A stretch of 64,000 nucleotides of DNA. It comes from CAYUZU01 sp964448675 (GTDB lineage: Bacteria; Planctomycetota; Phycisphaerae; UBA1845; Fen-1342). The notes under the pieces were generated by a model that did no database searches, was not told where the DNA came from, and saw only the letters and a program-made list of their open reading frames with translations. The position numbers were made by a program, and so were the translations under genes. How positions within the stretch are numbered: position 1 is the first letter of the stretch; each line of letters opens with the position of its first letter. Shown piece by piece: positions 27,408-35,947 of this stretch. The DNA lies in the NCBI GenBank assembly GCA_964448675.1, contig CAYUZU010000002.1, positions 1 through 64,000 of the forward strand. The letters run 5' to 3'.

Positions 27408-28808
27408 CTACGCCATCCCGACGCACGCCGCGATCTGATCCGCGTCCGTCGGCAGATCGGCGCTGAAGATTTCCGGACCGCCGCGCTCACGCACGCACAG
27501 GGTGTGCTCGACGCGAAGCCCGCCAAACTGCGCGCGCAGCAGATCATCGACGCGCTCCCGGTGGACCACATCCGCCAGCGGCCCGGCCAGGTCCTCGCGC
27601 TGCCAGATCGCCGGCACGAAGTAGACCCCCGGCTCGACCGTGACGCACATCCCCGGCGCCAGGTCGCGATCGAGCCGCAGAAACTTGCCACCGAACTCGC
27701 TGCTGCGCGAGCGCCCGGGCGCATACCCCGCCAGGTCGCCGAAGTCCTCCATGTCGTGGGCGTCAAGCCCGATCAGGTGCCCCACGCCGTGCGTGAAGAA
27801 CAGCGCGTGCGCATTGCGCGCCAGCAGTTCGTCGGCTTTGCCGCGCAGCAGGCCCACGTCGACCAAGCCTTCACAGATGACGCGGGCGGCGATCTCGTGC
27901 ACGTCGCGATAGCGCCGGCCCGGGACGCACGCCGCCGTCGCTTCCTGGTTGGCCCGCTCGACAATGTCGTAGATCTGCCGCTGGATCGGCGTCCACCCGC
28001 CGCTGACCGGCACCGTACGCGTGATGTCACACGCGTAGCCGCCGGGCTCTTCAGCGCCCGCGTCCACCAGCAACAGCGCCTCCTTGGGCATCAGGTTCGT
28101 GTACCCCGCGCCGTGCAGCACCTCGCCGCGCACCGTAACGATCGGCGTGAACGACGGCCGGCAGTGATTCGCGACCAGCACCCGGTAGTACGCCGCGGCC
28201 GCATCGGCTTCGCGGCGTCCGGGCTTGACCGCGGCAAAGGCGGCCCGGTGCGCATCGATGCTGATACGCGCCGCGACGCGCATTGCGTTGAGCTCGTGCT
28301 CGTCCTTGTACAGCCGCAGGTCGATCACCGCGAGCTTCTCATCCTCGGTCGGCTGCTCGAGCCCTTCGCAGCACACCCAGGCCCGCGTGTCGGGACAGGA
28401 CGGCGCGATGGCCGCCGCTTCCCGGCCGCCGAGCAGACGCTTCAGCTCGCCCACCGCCGCCGCGGGGCCCACCTGCAAGCCGGCCGCCGCTTTCAGTGTC
28501 GCGTCGTCCGGCGTTTCACCGACCCAGACCGCGTCATCCGGATCGGGGGCCGGCCGCAGCAGCGTACAGCCCTGGTCGCCGTCGCTGCCGGGCTCGATCA
28601 GCCAGGCGGCATGCTCGACGGGCGGGCCGCCGAAGTACGTGTACGTGCTGCCGGGGCGGAACGGGTATGTGTTGGCGGGGTAGTTTCGCGCGGGGGCGTG
28701 ACCGGCACAAATCACGAGTGGCCGGTCGAGTGTGGCGGCCAGCTTCGCCCGCCGACCGCGATAGGCCTCTCCCGGCGCCGTCATGTTCAGGCATGTCGTG
28801 TCATTCAT
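27408..28808 (-). CDS. Xaa-Pro aminopeptidase (M24 family)
   Basis: A 466-residue metalloaminopeptidase that removes N-terminal residues before proline. The N-terminal creatinase-like domain (about 1-165) includes ARNYPANTYPFRPGSTYTYF. The C-terminal pita-bread domain carries the five metal ligands: Asp in LLVDAGAEE, Asp in ACDITRTVPVSG, His in HGVGHLIGLDAHD, Glu in VTVEPGVYF and Glu in RVEHTLCV. The ATG at 28808 has AGGTGAG upstream and lies four bases after the stop of the beta-CASP nuclease gene, so the two are co-transcribed. The length agrees with PepP-type enzymes (about 440 residues). Confidence 0.93.
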   Translation of the reverse strand: MNDTTCLNMTAPGEAYRGRRAKLAATLDRPLVICAGHAPARNYPANTYPFRPGSTYTYFGGPPVEHAAWLIEPGSDGDQGCTLLRPAPDPDDAVWVGETPDDATLKAAAGLQVGPAAAVGELKRLLGGREAAAIAPSCPDTRAWVCCEGLEQPTEDEKLAVIDLRLYKDEHELNAMRVAARISIDAHRAAFAAVKPGRREADAAAAYYRVLVANHCRPSFTPIVTVRGEVLHGAGYTNLMPKEALLLVDAGAEEPGGYACDITRTVPVSGGWTPIQRQIYDIVERANQEATAACVPGRRYRDVHEIAARVICEGLVDVGLLRGKADELLARNAHALFFTHGVGHLIGLDAHDMEDFGDLAGYAPGRSRSSEFGGKFLRLDRDLAPGMCVTVEPGVYFVPAIWQREDLAGPLADVVHRERVDDLLRAQFGGLRVEHTLCVRERGGPEIFSADLPTDADQIAACVGMA

Positions 28809-28812
28809 GGTC

Positions 28813-30219
28813 TCACCTGTCCAATAGCGACACACGCGCGCCGCGCTTGCCGATCACCACCTCGCCGAACCCGGTGTGCTTGAGCTTGTCGGCCAGGGCC
28901 GCGGCCTGCTCCGGCTCACCGTGGACGAGGCAGACGCGTTTGGCCTTCTTGGCGTGCGGGCGCAACATGTCGAGGAGGTCCGTCTGGTCGGCGTGGCCGC
29001 TGAAGCCGTGGATCTGCTCGACCTCGGCCCGCACCTGGTATTGCTCGTGGAAGATATTCACCTTCTTCACACCGTCGACCAGGCGCCGTCCGAGCGTGTG
29101 CTCCGCCTGCCAGCCAACGATCAGGATGGTCGCCTTCGGATCCTCGATGTTGTTCTTGATGTGATGGCGGATGCGACCCGCCTCGCACATGCCGCTGGCG
29201 GAGATGATCACGCACGGCTCGTCACGCGTGTTGAGCGCCTTGCTCTCGTCGACGCTGCGGATGTAGTGGCAGTTCCGCCCGCCCAGGATGTCGCCCGTGA
29301 CCTGGTGAAACGCGCGGGCCTCGGCGTCGTAGCACTCGGGGTGCAGCTTGAACACGTCGGTCGCGTTGACGGCCAGCGGGCTGTCGATGTACACCCGGAT
29401 CCGCGGCAGCCGACCCTCGACCATCGCCTCGTGCAGAAAGTAGACGATCGTCTGCGTGCGGCCCACCGCAAACGCCGGGATGATCACCTTGCCGCGCCGT
29501 GCGATGGTGCGTTCTACCACCTTGATAAGCTGTTCCTTGGAATCGGTCACCTGCTCATTCACGCGGCCGCCATAGGTGCTCTCACACAGAATGGTCTGCA
29601 CCGGGGGAATCGCCGCCGGGTCGCGCAGGATCGGCTTGTCCGGGCGCCCGGCGTCGCCCGTATAGAACAGCGATGGGCTGTCGCCGTTGCGATTGGCGAA
29701 GTTGAGCCGAATGGCGGCCGAGCCCAGCATGTGGCCGGCCTCGACGAACTCGGCCAGCAGCCCCGGCACGACCTGGAACAGCCGGCGGTACGAAATGCTC
29801 TGCATCTGGCGGATGGCGCCGAGCGCGTCCTCGTAGCCGTACAGCGCTTCGACTGGGTCCAGCCCCTTGCGCGCCCGCTTCTTGTTGACGTAGGCGACAT
29901 CCTCCTCCTGGATGTGCGCCGAGTCGGGCAGCATGATCGCGCACAGGTCGCGCGTCGCGGGCGTGCAGTAGATGTTGCCCTCGAATCCATCCTTCACCAG
30001 TCGCGGCAGCCGCCCCGAATGATCGATGTGCGCGTGCGACAACACCACGGCACTGATCTCCTCGGGCGGCACCGGCCATTCACGATTCTTCGCTTCCGCC
30101 TCCGCCCGCCGGCCATGGTACAGCCCACAGTCGAGCGCGACCCACTGATCGTCGACTCGCAGCATGTGCATCGACCCGGTGACTTCCCCGACCGCTCCGT
30201 GGAACAGAATCTCCGCCAT
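28813..30219 (-). CDS. Beta-CASP metallo-beta-lactamase-fold ribonuclease
   Basis: A 468-residue nuclease of the CPSF/RNase J superfamily. The metal-binding motif is HAHIDHSGRLP, later motifs are FYTGDAGR, the beta-CASP region with VIIPAFAVGRTQTIVYFL, VIISASGMCEAGRIRHH, and the C-terminal HGFSGHADQTDLLDM plus LVHGEPEQAAALADKL. These are the features of the YSH1/CPSF73-like bacterial group, which process RNA. The ATG at 30219 is preferred over the TTG two codons upstream because GGAGG lies six bases before it. It is the first gene of a two-gene unit with Xaa-Pro aminopeptidase. RNA as substrate is inferred from the family. Confidence 0.93.
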   Translation of the reverse strand: MAEILFHGAVGEVTGSMHMLRVDDQWVALDCGLYHGRRAEAEAKNREWPVPPEEISAVVLSHAHIDHSGRLPRLVKDGFEGNIYCTPATRDLCAIMLPDSAHIQEEDVAYVNKKRARKGLDPVEALYGYEDALGAIRQMQSISYRRLFQVVPGLLAEFVEAGHMLGSAAIRLNFANRNGDSPSLFYTGDAGRPDKPILRDPAAIPPVQTILCESTYGGRVNEQVTDSKEQLIKVVERTIARRGKVIIPAFAVGRTQTIVYFLHEAMVEGRLPRIRVYIDSPLAVNATDVFKLHPECYDAEARAFHQVTGDILGGRNCHYIRSVDESKALNTRDEPCVIISASGMCEAGRIRHHIKNNIEDPKATILIVGWQAEHTLGRRLVDGVKKVNIFHEQYQVRAEVEQIHGFSGHADQTDLLDMLRPHAKKAKRVCLVHGEPEQAAALADKLKHTGFGEVVIGKRGARVSLLDR

Positions 30220-30328
30220 GCGCAACCTCCGGCGTGGTGGCCGCGCTGGTCGGCGGCCAGGACAAGGATCAGGATCGCCCTGATTTGCATGGTACGCGAT
30301 CGGCCGCAGGCCGCAAACCGCGCATGAA

Positions 30329-31273
30329 TCACGCCAGCTGGCGGATTAGCTCCGCGACGTCCGCCACGCGCAGCCCCCAGTCTGCACGGTGTGGGGTACC
30401 TTGCAGTACACGACACGCAACGCCCAGCGGCCGCCACACCTGCGGCGACGTCGGGCCGAACAGCGTAACCGTTGGCGTACCGAGCAGGGCAGCGAGGTGG
30501 CTCGGGCCGGCGTCGTTGCCCAGCAGCACGCGCGCCCCGGCAAGCAACGCGACGAGATGATCCGCCGCCGGCATGTGCGCCAGCGCGAACTCCGTGAGCA
30601 TCGCGCGTTGCCGCTCGTTCCAGCTTTCGGCTTCGACGGGACCGATCAGAAAGCACACGCGCTGGCCGTCGGCCACCAGTTGCCGCGCGACGTCGACAAA
30701 GCACGCCAGTGGCCAACACTTTGCAGTGCCGCCGCTGCCAGGGTGAAGCAGCACCGGCCGCGGGGCATCAGCTTCTGTCCCGCGCCACGCTGGCGGCACG
30801 CCCAATGTGCGGTGCTCCGGCTTCTGATGGATGCACTTGGGCACCAGCAGGCCCTGGTCCTCGAGCTGCGTGCGCCATTGTTCGGTGATGTGACGTTGCA
30901 TGCCGGATCGTGCTTGTGGATCGACACTGTACAAGGCCGCCGGACGCAACTCGCGCAGCCGTTGATGCACGATGGTGTGCGGGCCGCCCAGGGCGCTCAC
31001 CACGCGGGCACCGTGCAGCCGTTCGCGTAGGGATTCCGGCGGCGCTTCGTCGTGGTCGCCGAAGAGCCAGTGCAGCGGCAGCGTCTCGGCCGAGGTGCGG
31101 CGGATGGCAGGGCGGCATTGGCTGAGGTCGCCGGGGTCCACGCGCGAGATGACATCCAGCGTCCCGTTCCGGGCGACACTCGGCAGACGCAGCGCCAGTT
31201 GGATCGTCAGGACCAGATCGCCGAGCGCGCCGCCATGCAGGATGGTCCACGTCGCCCGGTTAATGTCATTCAC
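30329..31273 (-). CDS. Glycosyltransferase family 9 (heptosyltransferase-like)
   Basis: A 314-residue GT-B enzyme related to ADP-heptose:LPS heptosyltransferases. The N-terminal LHGGALGDLVLTIQLALRL is the typical 'G-A-L-G-D-x-x' start. The donor-binding domain includes RPVLLHPGSGGTAKCWPLACF, LLGNDAGPSHLAALLGTPT and VTLFGPTSPQVWRPLG. It probably adds a sugar to lipopolysaccharide or another surface glycan. The GTG start overlaps the mnmA stop by four bases (GTGA), so the two are translationally coupled although functionally unrelated. No other LPS gene is adjacent. Confidence 0.9.
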   Translation of the reverse strand: MNDINRATWTILHGGALGDLVLTIQLALRLPSVARNGTLDVISRVDPGDLSQCRPAIRRTSAETLPLHWLFGDHDEAPPESLRERLHGARVVSALGGPHTIVHQRLRELRPAALYSVDPQARSGMQRHITEQWRTQLEDQGLLVPKCIHQKPEHRTLGVPPAWRGTEADAPRPVLLHPGSGGTAKCWPLACFVDVARQLVADGQRVCFLIGPVEAESWNERQRAMLTEFALAHMPAADHLVALLAGARVLLGNDAGPSHLAALLGTPTVTLFGPTSPQVWRPLGVACRVLQGTPHRADWGLRVADVAELIRQLA

Positions 31274-32409
31274 CGCAACGCCTCTTCAATCCACCCGCCG
31301 CACAGCACGACCTCTCCATCGTATAGTACCGCCGCCTGGCCGGGTGTGACGGCCGGCTGCGGCTCGTCAAAGCGCACCTCGACGCGGCCGTTGTCGCTCC
31401 GCCGGAACGTACACGGCACCGCCTCGTGGTTGTAGCGGATCTTGACGCGCGCCGGCGTCGGCTGGTTGACACTGGGCGGGTCCGTCAACCAGTTCACCTC
31501 TGTCGCGCGCAGGCCGCTCGCCAGCAGGGCTTCGCGGGGCCCGACCGTCACGGTGTTCGCGGTCGCGTCGAGTTGCGTCACGTAGATCGGTTTGCCGGCC
31601 GCGATGCGCAGGCCGCGCCGCTGGCCGATCGTATAGTTGACGATGCCCTCATGCTGGCCGACGACATCGCCGGCGGCGTCGATGACCATGCCGGGCCGCT
31701 GCGTTTCCGGGCGGCGCTCGCGCACCAGGCGCTTGTAGTCGTTGTCCGGCACGAAGCAGATCTCCTGGCTCTCGGGCTTGTCGTGGACATCGAGCCCCAG
31801 CCCCGCCGCGATCCGGCGCACCGCCTGCTTGTCCGCAATCTCGCCAACCGGGAACAGACACCGCGCGAGGTTGGCCCGCCGAATCCCGAACAGGGCATAG
31901 GATTGATCCTTATTCAGGTCGCAGCCGCGCGCCAGGCGGCCCGCGTGGCCGTCGGCCCGCAGCACGCGCGCGTGATGACCGGTCGCGACGAACTCGGCGT
32001 CCGCCGCGTCCGCGTATGCCAGCAGCTTGCCGAACTTCACGTGCGTGTTGCACATGACGCACGGGTTCGGTGTGCGGGCGTTGGCGTACTCGGTGACGAA
32101 ATACTCGATAATGCGGTCGAAATCCCCCGCGAAATTCAGCGTGTAGAACGGAATCCCGAGCTTGCCCGCCACCGCCCGCGCATCGCAACTGTCGCCCATC
32201 GAGCAGCAGCCCTGCTTGGCCTGCGGCACCTGCGCCGCGTGCGCGGCGAAACCCGCCGCGTCAGCGGTTGCCGTCGCCCCCGCGGTGTCACGCCCGATCC
32301 ACATGAATACGCCCACCGGCGCGTAGCCCTGCTCCTTGAGCAGGCAGGCGGCGACGGAGGAGTCGACGCCGCCGGACATCGCGACAATGACCTTGCCGTT
32401 GCGGGACAT
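31270..32409 (-). CDS. mnmA: tRNA-specific 2-thiouridylase
   Basis: A 379-residue enzyme that thiolates U34 of tRNA-Lys, -Glu and -Gln. The ATP pyrophosphatase P-loop is AMSGGVDSSVAACLL. The catalytic cysteines lie in ARTPNPCVMCNTHVKF and ESQEICFVPDNDYK. Other conserved blocks are FVATGHHARV, DLNKDQSYALFGI, YTIGQRRGLRIA and the C-terminal beta barrel with QPAVTPGQAAVLYDGEVVLCGGWI. A cysteine-rich insert near 64-85 (GCCSMGDSCDARAVA) is typical of the longer form in this phylum and others. Its stop overlaps the start of the GT9 gene. Confidence 0.96.
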   Translation of the reverse strand: MSRNGKVIVAMSGGVDSSVAACLLKEQGYAPVGVFMWIGRDTAGATATADAAGFAAHAAQVPQAKQGCCSMGDSCDARAVAGKLGIPFYTLNFAGDFDRIIEYFVTEYANARTPNPCVMCNTHVKFGKLLAYADAADAEFVATGHHARVLRADGHAGRLARGCDLNKDQSYALFGIRRANLARCLFPVGEIADKQAVRRIAAGLGLDVHDKPESQEICFVPDNDYKRLVRERRPETQRPGMVIDAAGDVVGQHEGIVNYTIGQRRGLRIAAGKPIYVTQLDATANTVTVGPREALLASGLRATEVNWLTDPPSVNQPTPARVKIRYNHEAVPCTFRRSDNGRVEVRFDEPQPAVTPGQAAVLYDGEVVLCGGWIEEALR

Positions 32410-32448
32410 GCCTTGATTGTAGAACAGCCGCCGCCAGAATGCCGCGCG

Positions 32449-33306
32449 TCAGCCCACGATGATCAATGCTGCCCCGATCACCATGATCAGGCTGCCGATC
32501 AGGCGCGTGGACAGCTCCTGCTCCTTGAAGAACAGCCAGCCAAACAGCACGCTGAACGTGCCTGACAGCCGCTTGATGGCGATCATGTACGCCACGGTTG
32601 GGGCGGTCTGCAGCGAGAGCATGTGGCCCAGCACCGAAGCGGCGAGCATCACTCCGGCCAGGACCAGCGGCACGCGCTGCGGCGGCGTCTTCCGCCGGGC
32701 GGTCTGGCGCAAAGCGAGCGGGGCGGTGATGAGGGTCATCAGGACGGCGTAGTGGACCGCGAAGTAGGTCGGGCTCGAATGGTCGATCAGGATGCGCCCG
32801 GCGAGCGACGTCAGGCTGTAGATCGCGGCCACCGCCAGCATCAGGCGTGTGCCCGGCTCGCGGGCCATCGCCTTGAACGGGCCCAGCGGGTCGTGGCGGG
32901 CATGCGTCAGGTTCACCGTGTAGGAGCCGACCACGACCAGCGCGATCCCTGCAAAGCCCAGCCCGCTCACACGCTCCCCCAACAGCAGCGCGCCAGTGAG
33001 CACCAGAAACAGCGGCGTGAACGCCAGAAACGGCACCGTCAACGAGAGCGGCGACACGCGGATGGCCCGCACGTACAGGTAGATCGCGGTCAGTTCCAGC
33101 GGCGGCCACCACAGGTGCGTCAGCCAGAACGTCCGGTCCAGACTGGGGATACCGTAGGCCAGCAGCGGCAGCAGCAACGGGATCGAGACGAGGTAGCGGA
33201 CGAACAGGATCCGCGCGCCGCCCTCGCCCCGGTCCATGGCTTTCTTGACGAAGACGTCGCTGGCCGCCCAGCCGAAAGCCGCCAGTAGTGCCCACCAGGC
33301 CCACAT
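32449..33306 (-). CDS. EamA/DMT-superfamily transporter
   Basis: A 285-residue integral membrane protein with about ten transmembrane helices arranged as two EamA repeats. The first begins WWALLAAFGWAASDVFVKKA and the second LMLAVAAIYSLTSLAGRILI. The characteristic closing helices are SPLSLTVPFLAFTPLFLVLT with LLGERVSGLGFAGIALVVVG, and SVLFGWLFFKEQELSTRLIG with SLIMVIGAALIIVG. Drug/metabolite transporters move small metabolites; the substrate is not predictable. The gene ends 39 bases before mnmA and may share its transcript. A second frame covering the same stretch is a shadow. Confidence 0.88.
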   Translation of the reverse strand: MWAWWALLAAFGWAASDVFVKKAMDRGEGGARILFVRYLVSIPLLLPLLAYGIPSLDRTFWLTHLWWPPLELTAIYLYVRAIRVSPLSLTVPFLAFTPLFLVLTGALLLGERVSGLGFAGIALVVVGSYTVNLTHARHDPLGPFKAMAREPGTRLMLAVAAIYSLTSLAGRILIDHSSPTYFAVHYAVLMTLITAPLALRQTARRKTPPQRVPLVLAGVMLAASVLGHMLSLQTAPTVAYMIAIKRLSGTFSVLFGWLFFKEQELSTRLIGSLIMVIGAALIIVG

Positions 33307-33434
33307 GGCGGTGAACTCTAGCGGGAGATACGGGCGGCTGTCACGGTACGCGGACGGGGAGGGCGCGTATAATGGCGGCGACTGCTCGCGGGTAGCGGTC
33401 TGGCTGCGATGTGTGCGTGAGAGAGGGATATCGC

Positions 33435-34613
33435 GTGGGAAAGAGTTTCGATGTGGGCTTGCCGCGAAGCGCGCAGGAGATCGAGCGCTTCAACGAGATC
33501 AGTGCCGATGCATTCTCCTCCTCGGTGGAGCAAACGAGCCGGTACCTGGACATCGTCGGCAGCGACCGGCTGCGTGTGGTGCGTGCCGACGGGAACGTCC
33601 TGGGCGGCCTGGTCATCCTTCAGAACGGGCAGTTCTTTGGCGGCGTGTCCGTGCCGATGGGGGGCATCGCGGCGGTGGCCATCGCCCCGGAGCACCGGGG
33701 GACCGGCGCCGCCAGCGACCTCCTGCTGGCGGCGCTCTGCGAGTTGCGCGACGAGGGGCGACCGATATCGTCGCTCTATCCCGCGACGGTGAAGCTCTAT
33801 CGGCGGGTCGGATACGAGTTGGCCGGGCATGATCCCGAGGTCGTGCTGCCGGCCCGGTCGATCGAGTTGCGAGACCGTGCGCTGACGATCCGACGCGTGC
33901 GCGACGCGGACGCGGCCGCCATCCGTGAGGTCTACCGCGCGTGGGCCAGCGGGACGGCGGGCAATCTTGATCGGAACGCGTTCAACTGGGAGCGCGTGCG
34001 GAAGGAAGGCGATCAGCAGGCCCAGGGCTTTGTGGTCTGCAACGGGGCGCAGATCGAGGGCTATGCCTATGTGCTGACCAAAGCGGATGCCCAGGGCCGC
34101 CACCACCTGTGGGTGCGCGACGTGGTGGCCATTACGCCGGCGGCGGTGCGGCGGCTCCTGACGTTCTTTGCCGACTATCGCACGACGCGTGGCGACATCA
34201 TTCTGCGCGCCGGCTACGGCGATCCGCTGCTCATGCCGCTGCGCGAGGCGCAGTATACGCTGCGGCCACGCACGCGCTGGATGCTGCGGATCGTCGACGT
34301 GGCGGCGGCGCTGGAGAAACGGGGCTATCCGGCGGGCGTGGTGGGCGAACTGCACCTGCAGGTCGACGACGACGCGCTGGAGGAGAACGGCGGCAGTTAC
34401 GTGCTGCGCGTGGCGGACGGCCGGGGGCGCGTCGAGCAAGGCGGCGACGGGCGGCTGCGGCTGGATATTCGCGGACTGGCGGCGCTGTACTCCGGGCACC
34501 TGAGCCCGGCCGACGTGGTGCTGGCGGGGCTGGGGGAGGGCCCGCGAGAGGATGTTGCGGCCGCGGCGACCGTGTTCGCGGGCCCCACGCCCTGGATGCG
34601 GGACGACTTCTGA
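33435..34613 (+). CDS. Eis-like GNAT N-acetyltransferase
   Basis: A protein of about 392 residues with the three-part plan of Eis acetyltransferases. The first GNAT domain carries AAVAIAPEHRGTGAASDLLL, the acetyl-CoA-binding motif, with SSLYPATVKLYRRVGYELAG. A second, degenerate GNAT domain follows (RRVRDADAAAIREVYRAWAS). A C-terminal SCP2-like domain ends at DVVLAGLGEGPREDVAAAAT. Related enzymes acetylate multiple amines, including lysines and aminoglycosides; the substrate here is unknown. The GTG at 33435 is chosen because AGAGG lies nearby; an ATG at 33411 is the alternative. It is divergent from the transporter gene. Confidence 0.87.
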   Translation: MGKSFDVGLPRSAQEIERFNEISADAFSSSVEQTSRYLDIVGSDRLRVVRADGNVLGGLVILQNGQFFGGVSVPMGGIAAVAIAPEHRGTGAASDLLLAALCELRDEGRPISSLYPATVKLYRRVGYELAGHDPEVVLPARSIELRDRALTIRRVRDADAAAIREVYRAWASGTAGNLDRNAFNWERVRKEGDQQAQGFVVCNGAQIEGYAYVLTKADAQGRHHLWVRDVVAITPAAVRRLLTFFADYRTTRGDIILRAGYGDPLLMPLREAQYTLRPRTRWMLRIVDVAAALEKRGYPAGVVGELHLQVDDDALEENGGSYVLRVADGRGRVEQGGDGRLRLDIRGLAALYSGHLSPADVVLAGLGEGPREDVAAAATVFAGPTPWMRDDF

Positions 34614-34754
34614 CCCGCGGCGGGGTCGGCCGGGGCGGCTGGTCGAAACGGGCCGGATGTCGTTATACTATAAGGCTCTGTGTTCCGTCCGGCCGAGCGG
34701 CGGGGCACGCCGAGACGTACGTGTCTCCGAGAGTAGTATGGAGGTAGCAGCGGA

Positions 34755-35912
34755 ATGGCCGAGACGCCCCAAGACGTGCCCGTGGCGGAAGAGACGAAAG
34801 ACGAGAAGAAGAAGCCCCTGCTGTACAAGTACTTCAAGACGGTCATCAAGATGCAGGTGTCGGACCTGCACCTGAAGGCCGGCAGCCCGCCCCACATCCG
34901 CATGAAGGGTGACCTGCGGCCGCTGCAGGGTGGACCGCTGACGGGGGAGCAGATTCGGGAGGGCATCTTCCAGTTGCTCAGCGAGAAGCAGCAGCAGATT
35001 TACGAGGAGAAGGGCGCGATCGACTTCGCCTACGACGTGGGTCCCCAGGGAGACGCCGACCGTTTCCGCGTGAACGCGTTTCAGCAGCGCGGCAAGATGT
35101 CGGTTGCGGCCCGGCGCGTCAACCGCGACATCAAGAACTTCGCCGAGTTGAACCTGCCCGAGTCGATGGACAAGATCGCGCAGTACAACCAGGGCATGGT
35201 GCTGCTGGCCGGCATCACGGGTTCGGGCAAGAGCACGACGATCGCGGCGCTGATCGACTACATCAACATGCACAACCCGGTGCACATCGTCACGGTCGAG
35301 GATCCCATCGAATACCTGTTCACCGACAAGAAGGCGGTGATCAACCAGCGCGAGGTGGGTATCGACGTCCTGAACTTCCACGATGCGCTGAAGTACCTCA
35401 TGCGTGAAGACCCCGACGTCGTGCTGATCGGTGAGATGCGCGACGTGGAGACCTTCTCGGCGGCGGTGCACGCGGCCGAGACGGGTCACCTGGTCTTGGG
35501 CACGATCCACGCCTCGAGCTCGTCGCAGACGATCTCGCGTATTCTGGACCTGTTCCCGGTCGAGGAGCGGCGTTCGGTGCGACAGGCGCTGGAGTTCAAT
35601 CTCAAGGCGATCATCTGCCAGAAGCTGATCCCGAGTATTCGCGAGGAATACCCGGTGGTGCCGACGGTCGAGATCATGATGACCAACGCCTCGGTGCGGA
35701 AGCTGATTCGTGAAGAGCGTGACAACGAGATCATTGACGTGGTCCGGGCTTCGTATGACGATGGCATGATCGACTTCACCGGCCACCTGCACCACCTGGT
35801 GGAGACGGGTTACATTGACCACGCCACCGCGTACGAGGCGGCGCCCAACGCCGACGAGCTGCGGATGGCGCTGAAAGGGATCAAGTCGGCGTCGGCCGGC
35901 ATTCTGGGCTAG
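34755..35912 (+). CDS. pilT: PilT-family twitching/retraction ATPase
   Basis: A 385-residue hexameric secretion-type ATPase. The N-terminal domain begins KYFKTVIKMQVSDLHLKAGS, as in PilT/PilU. The Walker A loop is GITGSGKS (153-160), the Asp box VEDPIEYLF (181-189), Walker B DVVLIGEMRDVET (221-233) and the His box TGHLVLGTIHA (243-253). A PilT-type LIREERDNEI segment replaces the PilB zinc motif. All catalytic residues are intact. PilT depolymerises type IV pili. A TATACT box at 34664-34669 could be its -10 element, but no good -35 was seen. It is the first gene of a three-gene run; the next gene starts 35 bases downstream. Confidence 0.92.
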   Translation: MAETPQDVPVAEETKDEKKKPLLYKYFKTVIKMQVSDLHLKAGSPPHIRMKGDLRPLQGGPLTGEQIREGIFQLLSEKQQQIYEEKGAIDFAYDVGPQGDADRFRVNAFQQRGKMSVAARRVNRDIKNFAELNLPESMDKIAQYNQGMVLLAGITGSGKSTTIAALIDYINMHNPVHIVTVEDPIEYLFTDKKAVINQREVGIDVLNFHDALKYLMREDPDVVLIGEMRDVETFSAAVHAAETGHLVLGTIHASSSSQTISRILDLFPVEERRSVRQALEFNLKAIICQKLIPSIREEYPVVPTVEIMMTNASVRKLIREERDNEIIDVVRASYDDGMIDFTGHLHHLVETGYIDHATAYEAAPNADELRMALKGIKSASAGILG

Positions 35913-35947
35913 CCGAGCGCGTCGACGACGCAGCGTCAGGAGAAGCC

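Noticed and set aside
32288..33304. A 338-codon frame overlapping the DMT transporter gene on the same strand
   Set aside because: It is a +1 frame shadow rich in Gly, Arg and Pro with no hydrophobic helices, while the other frame gives ten helices of an EamA transporter.
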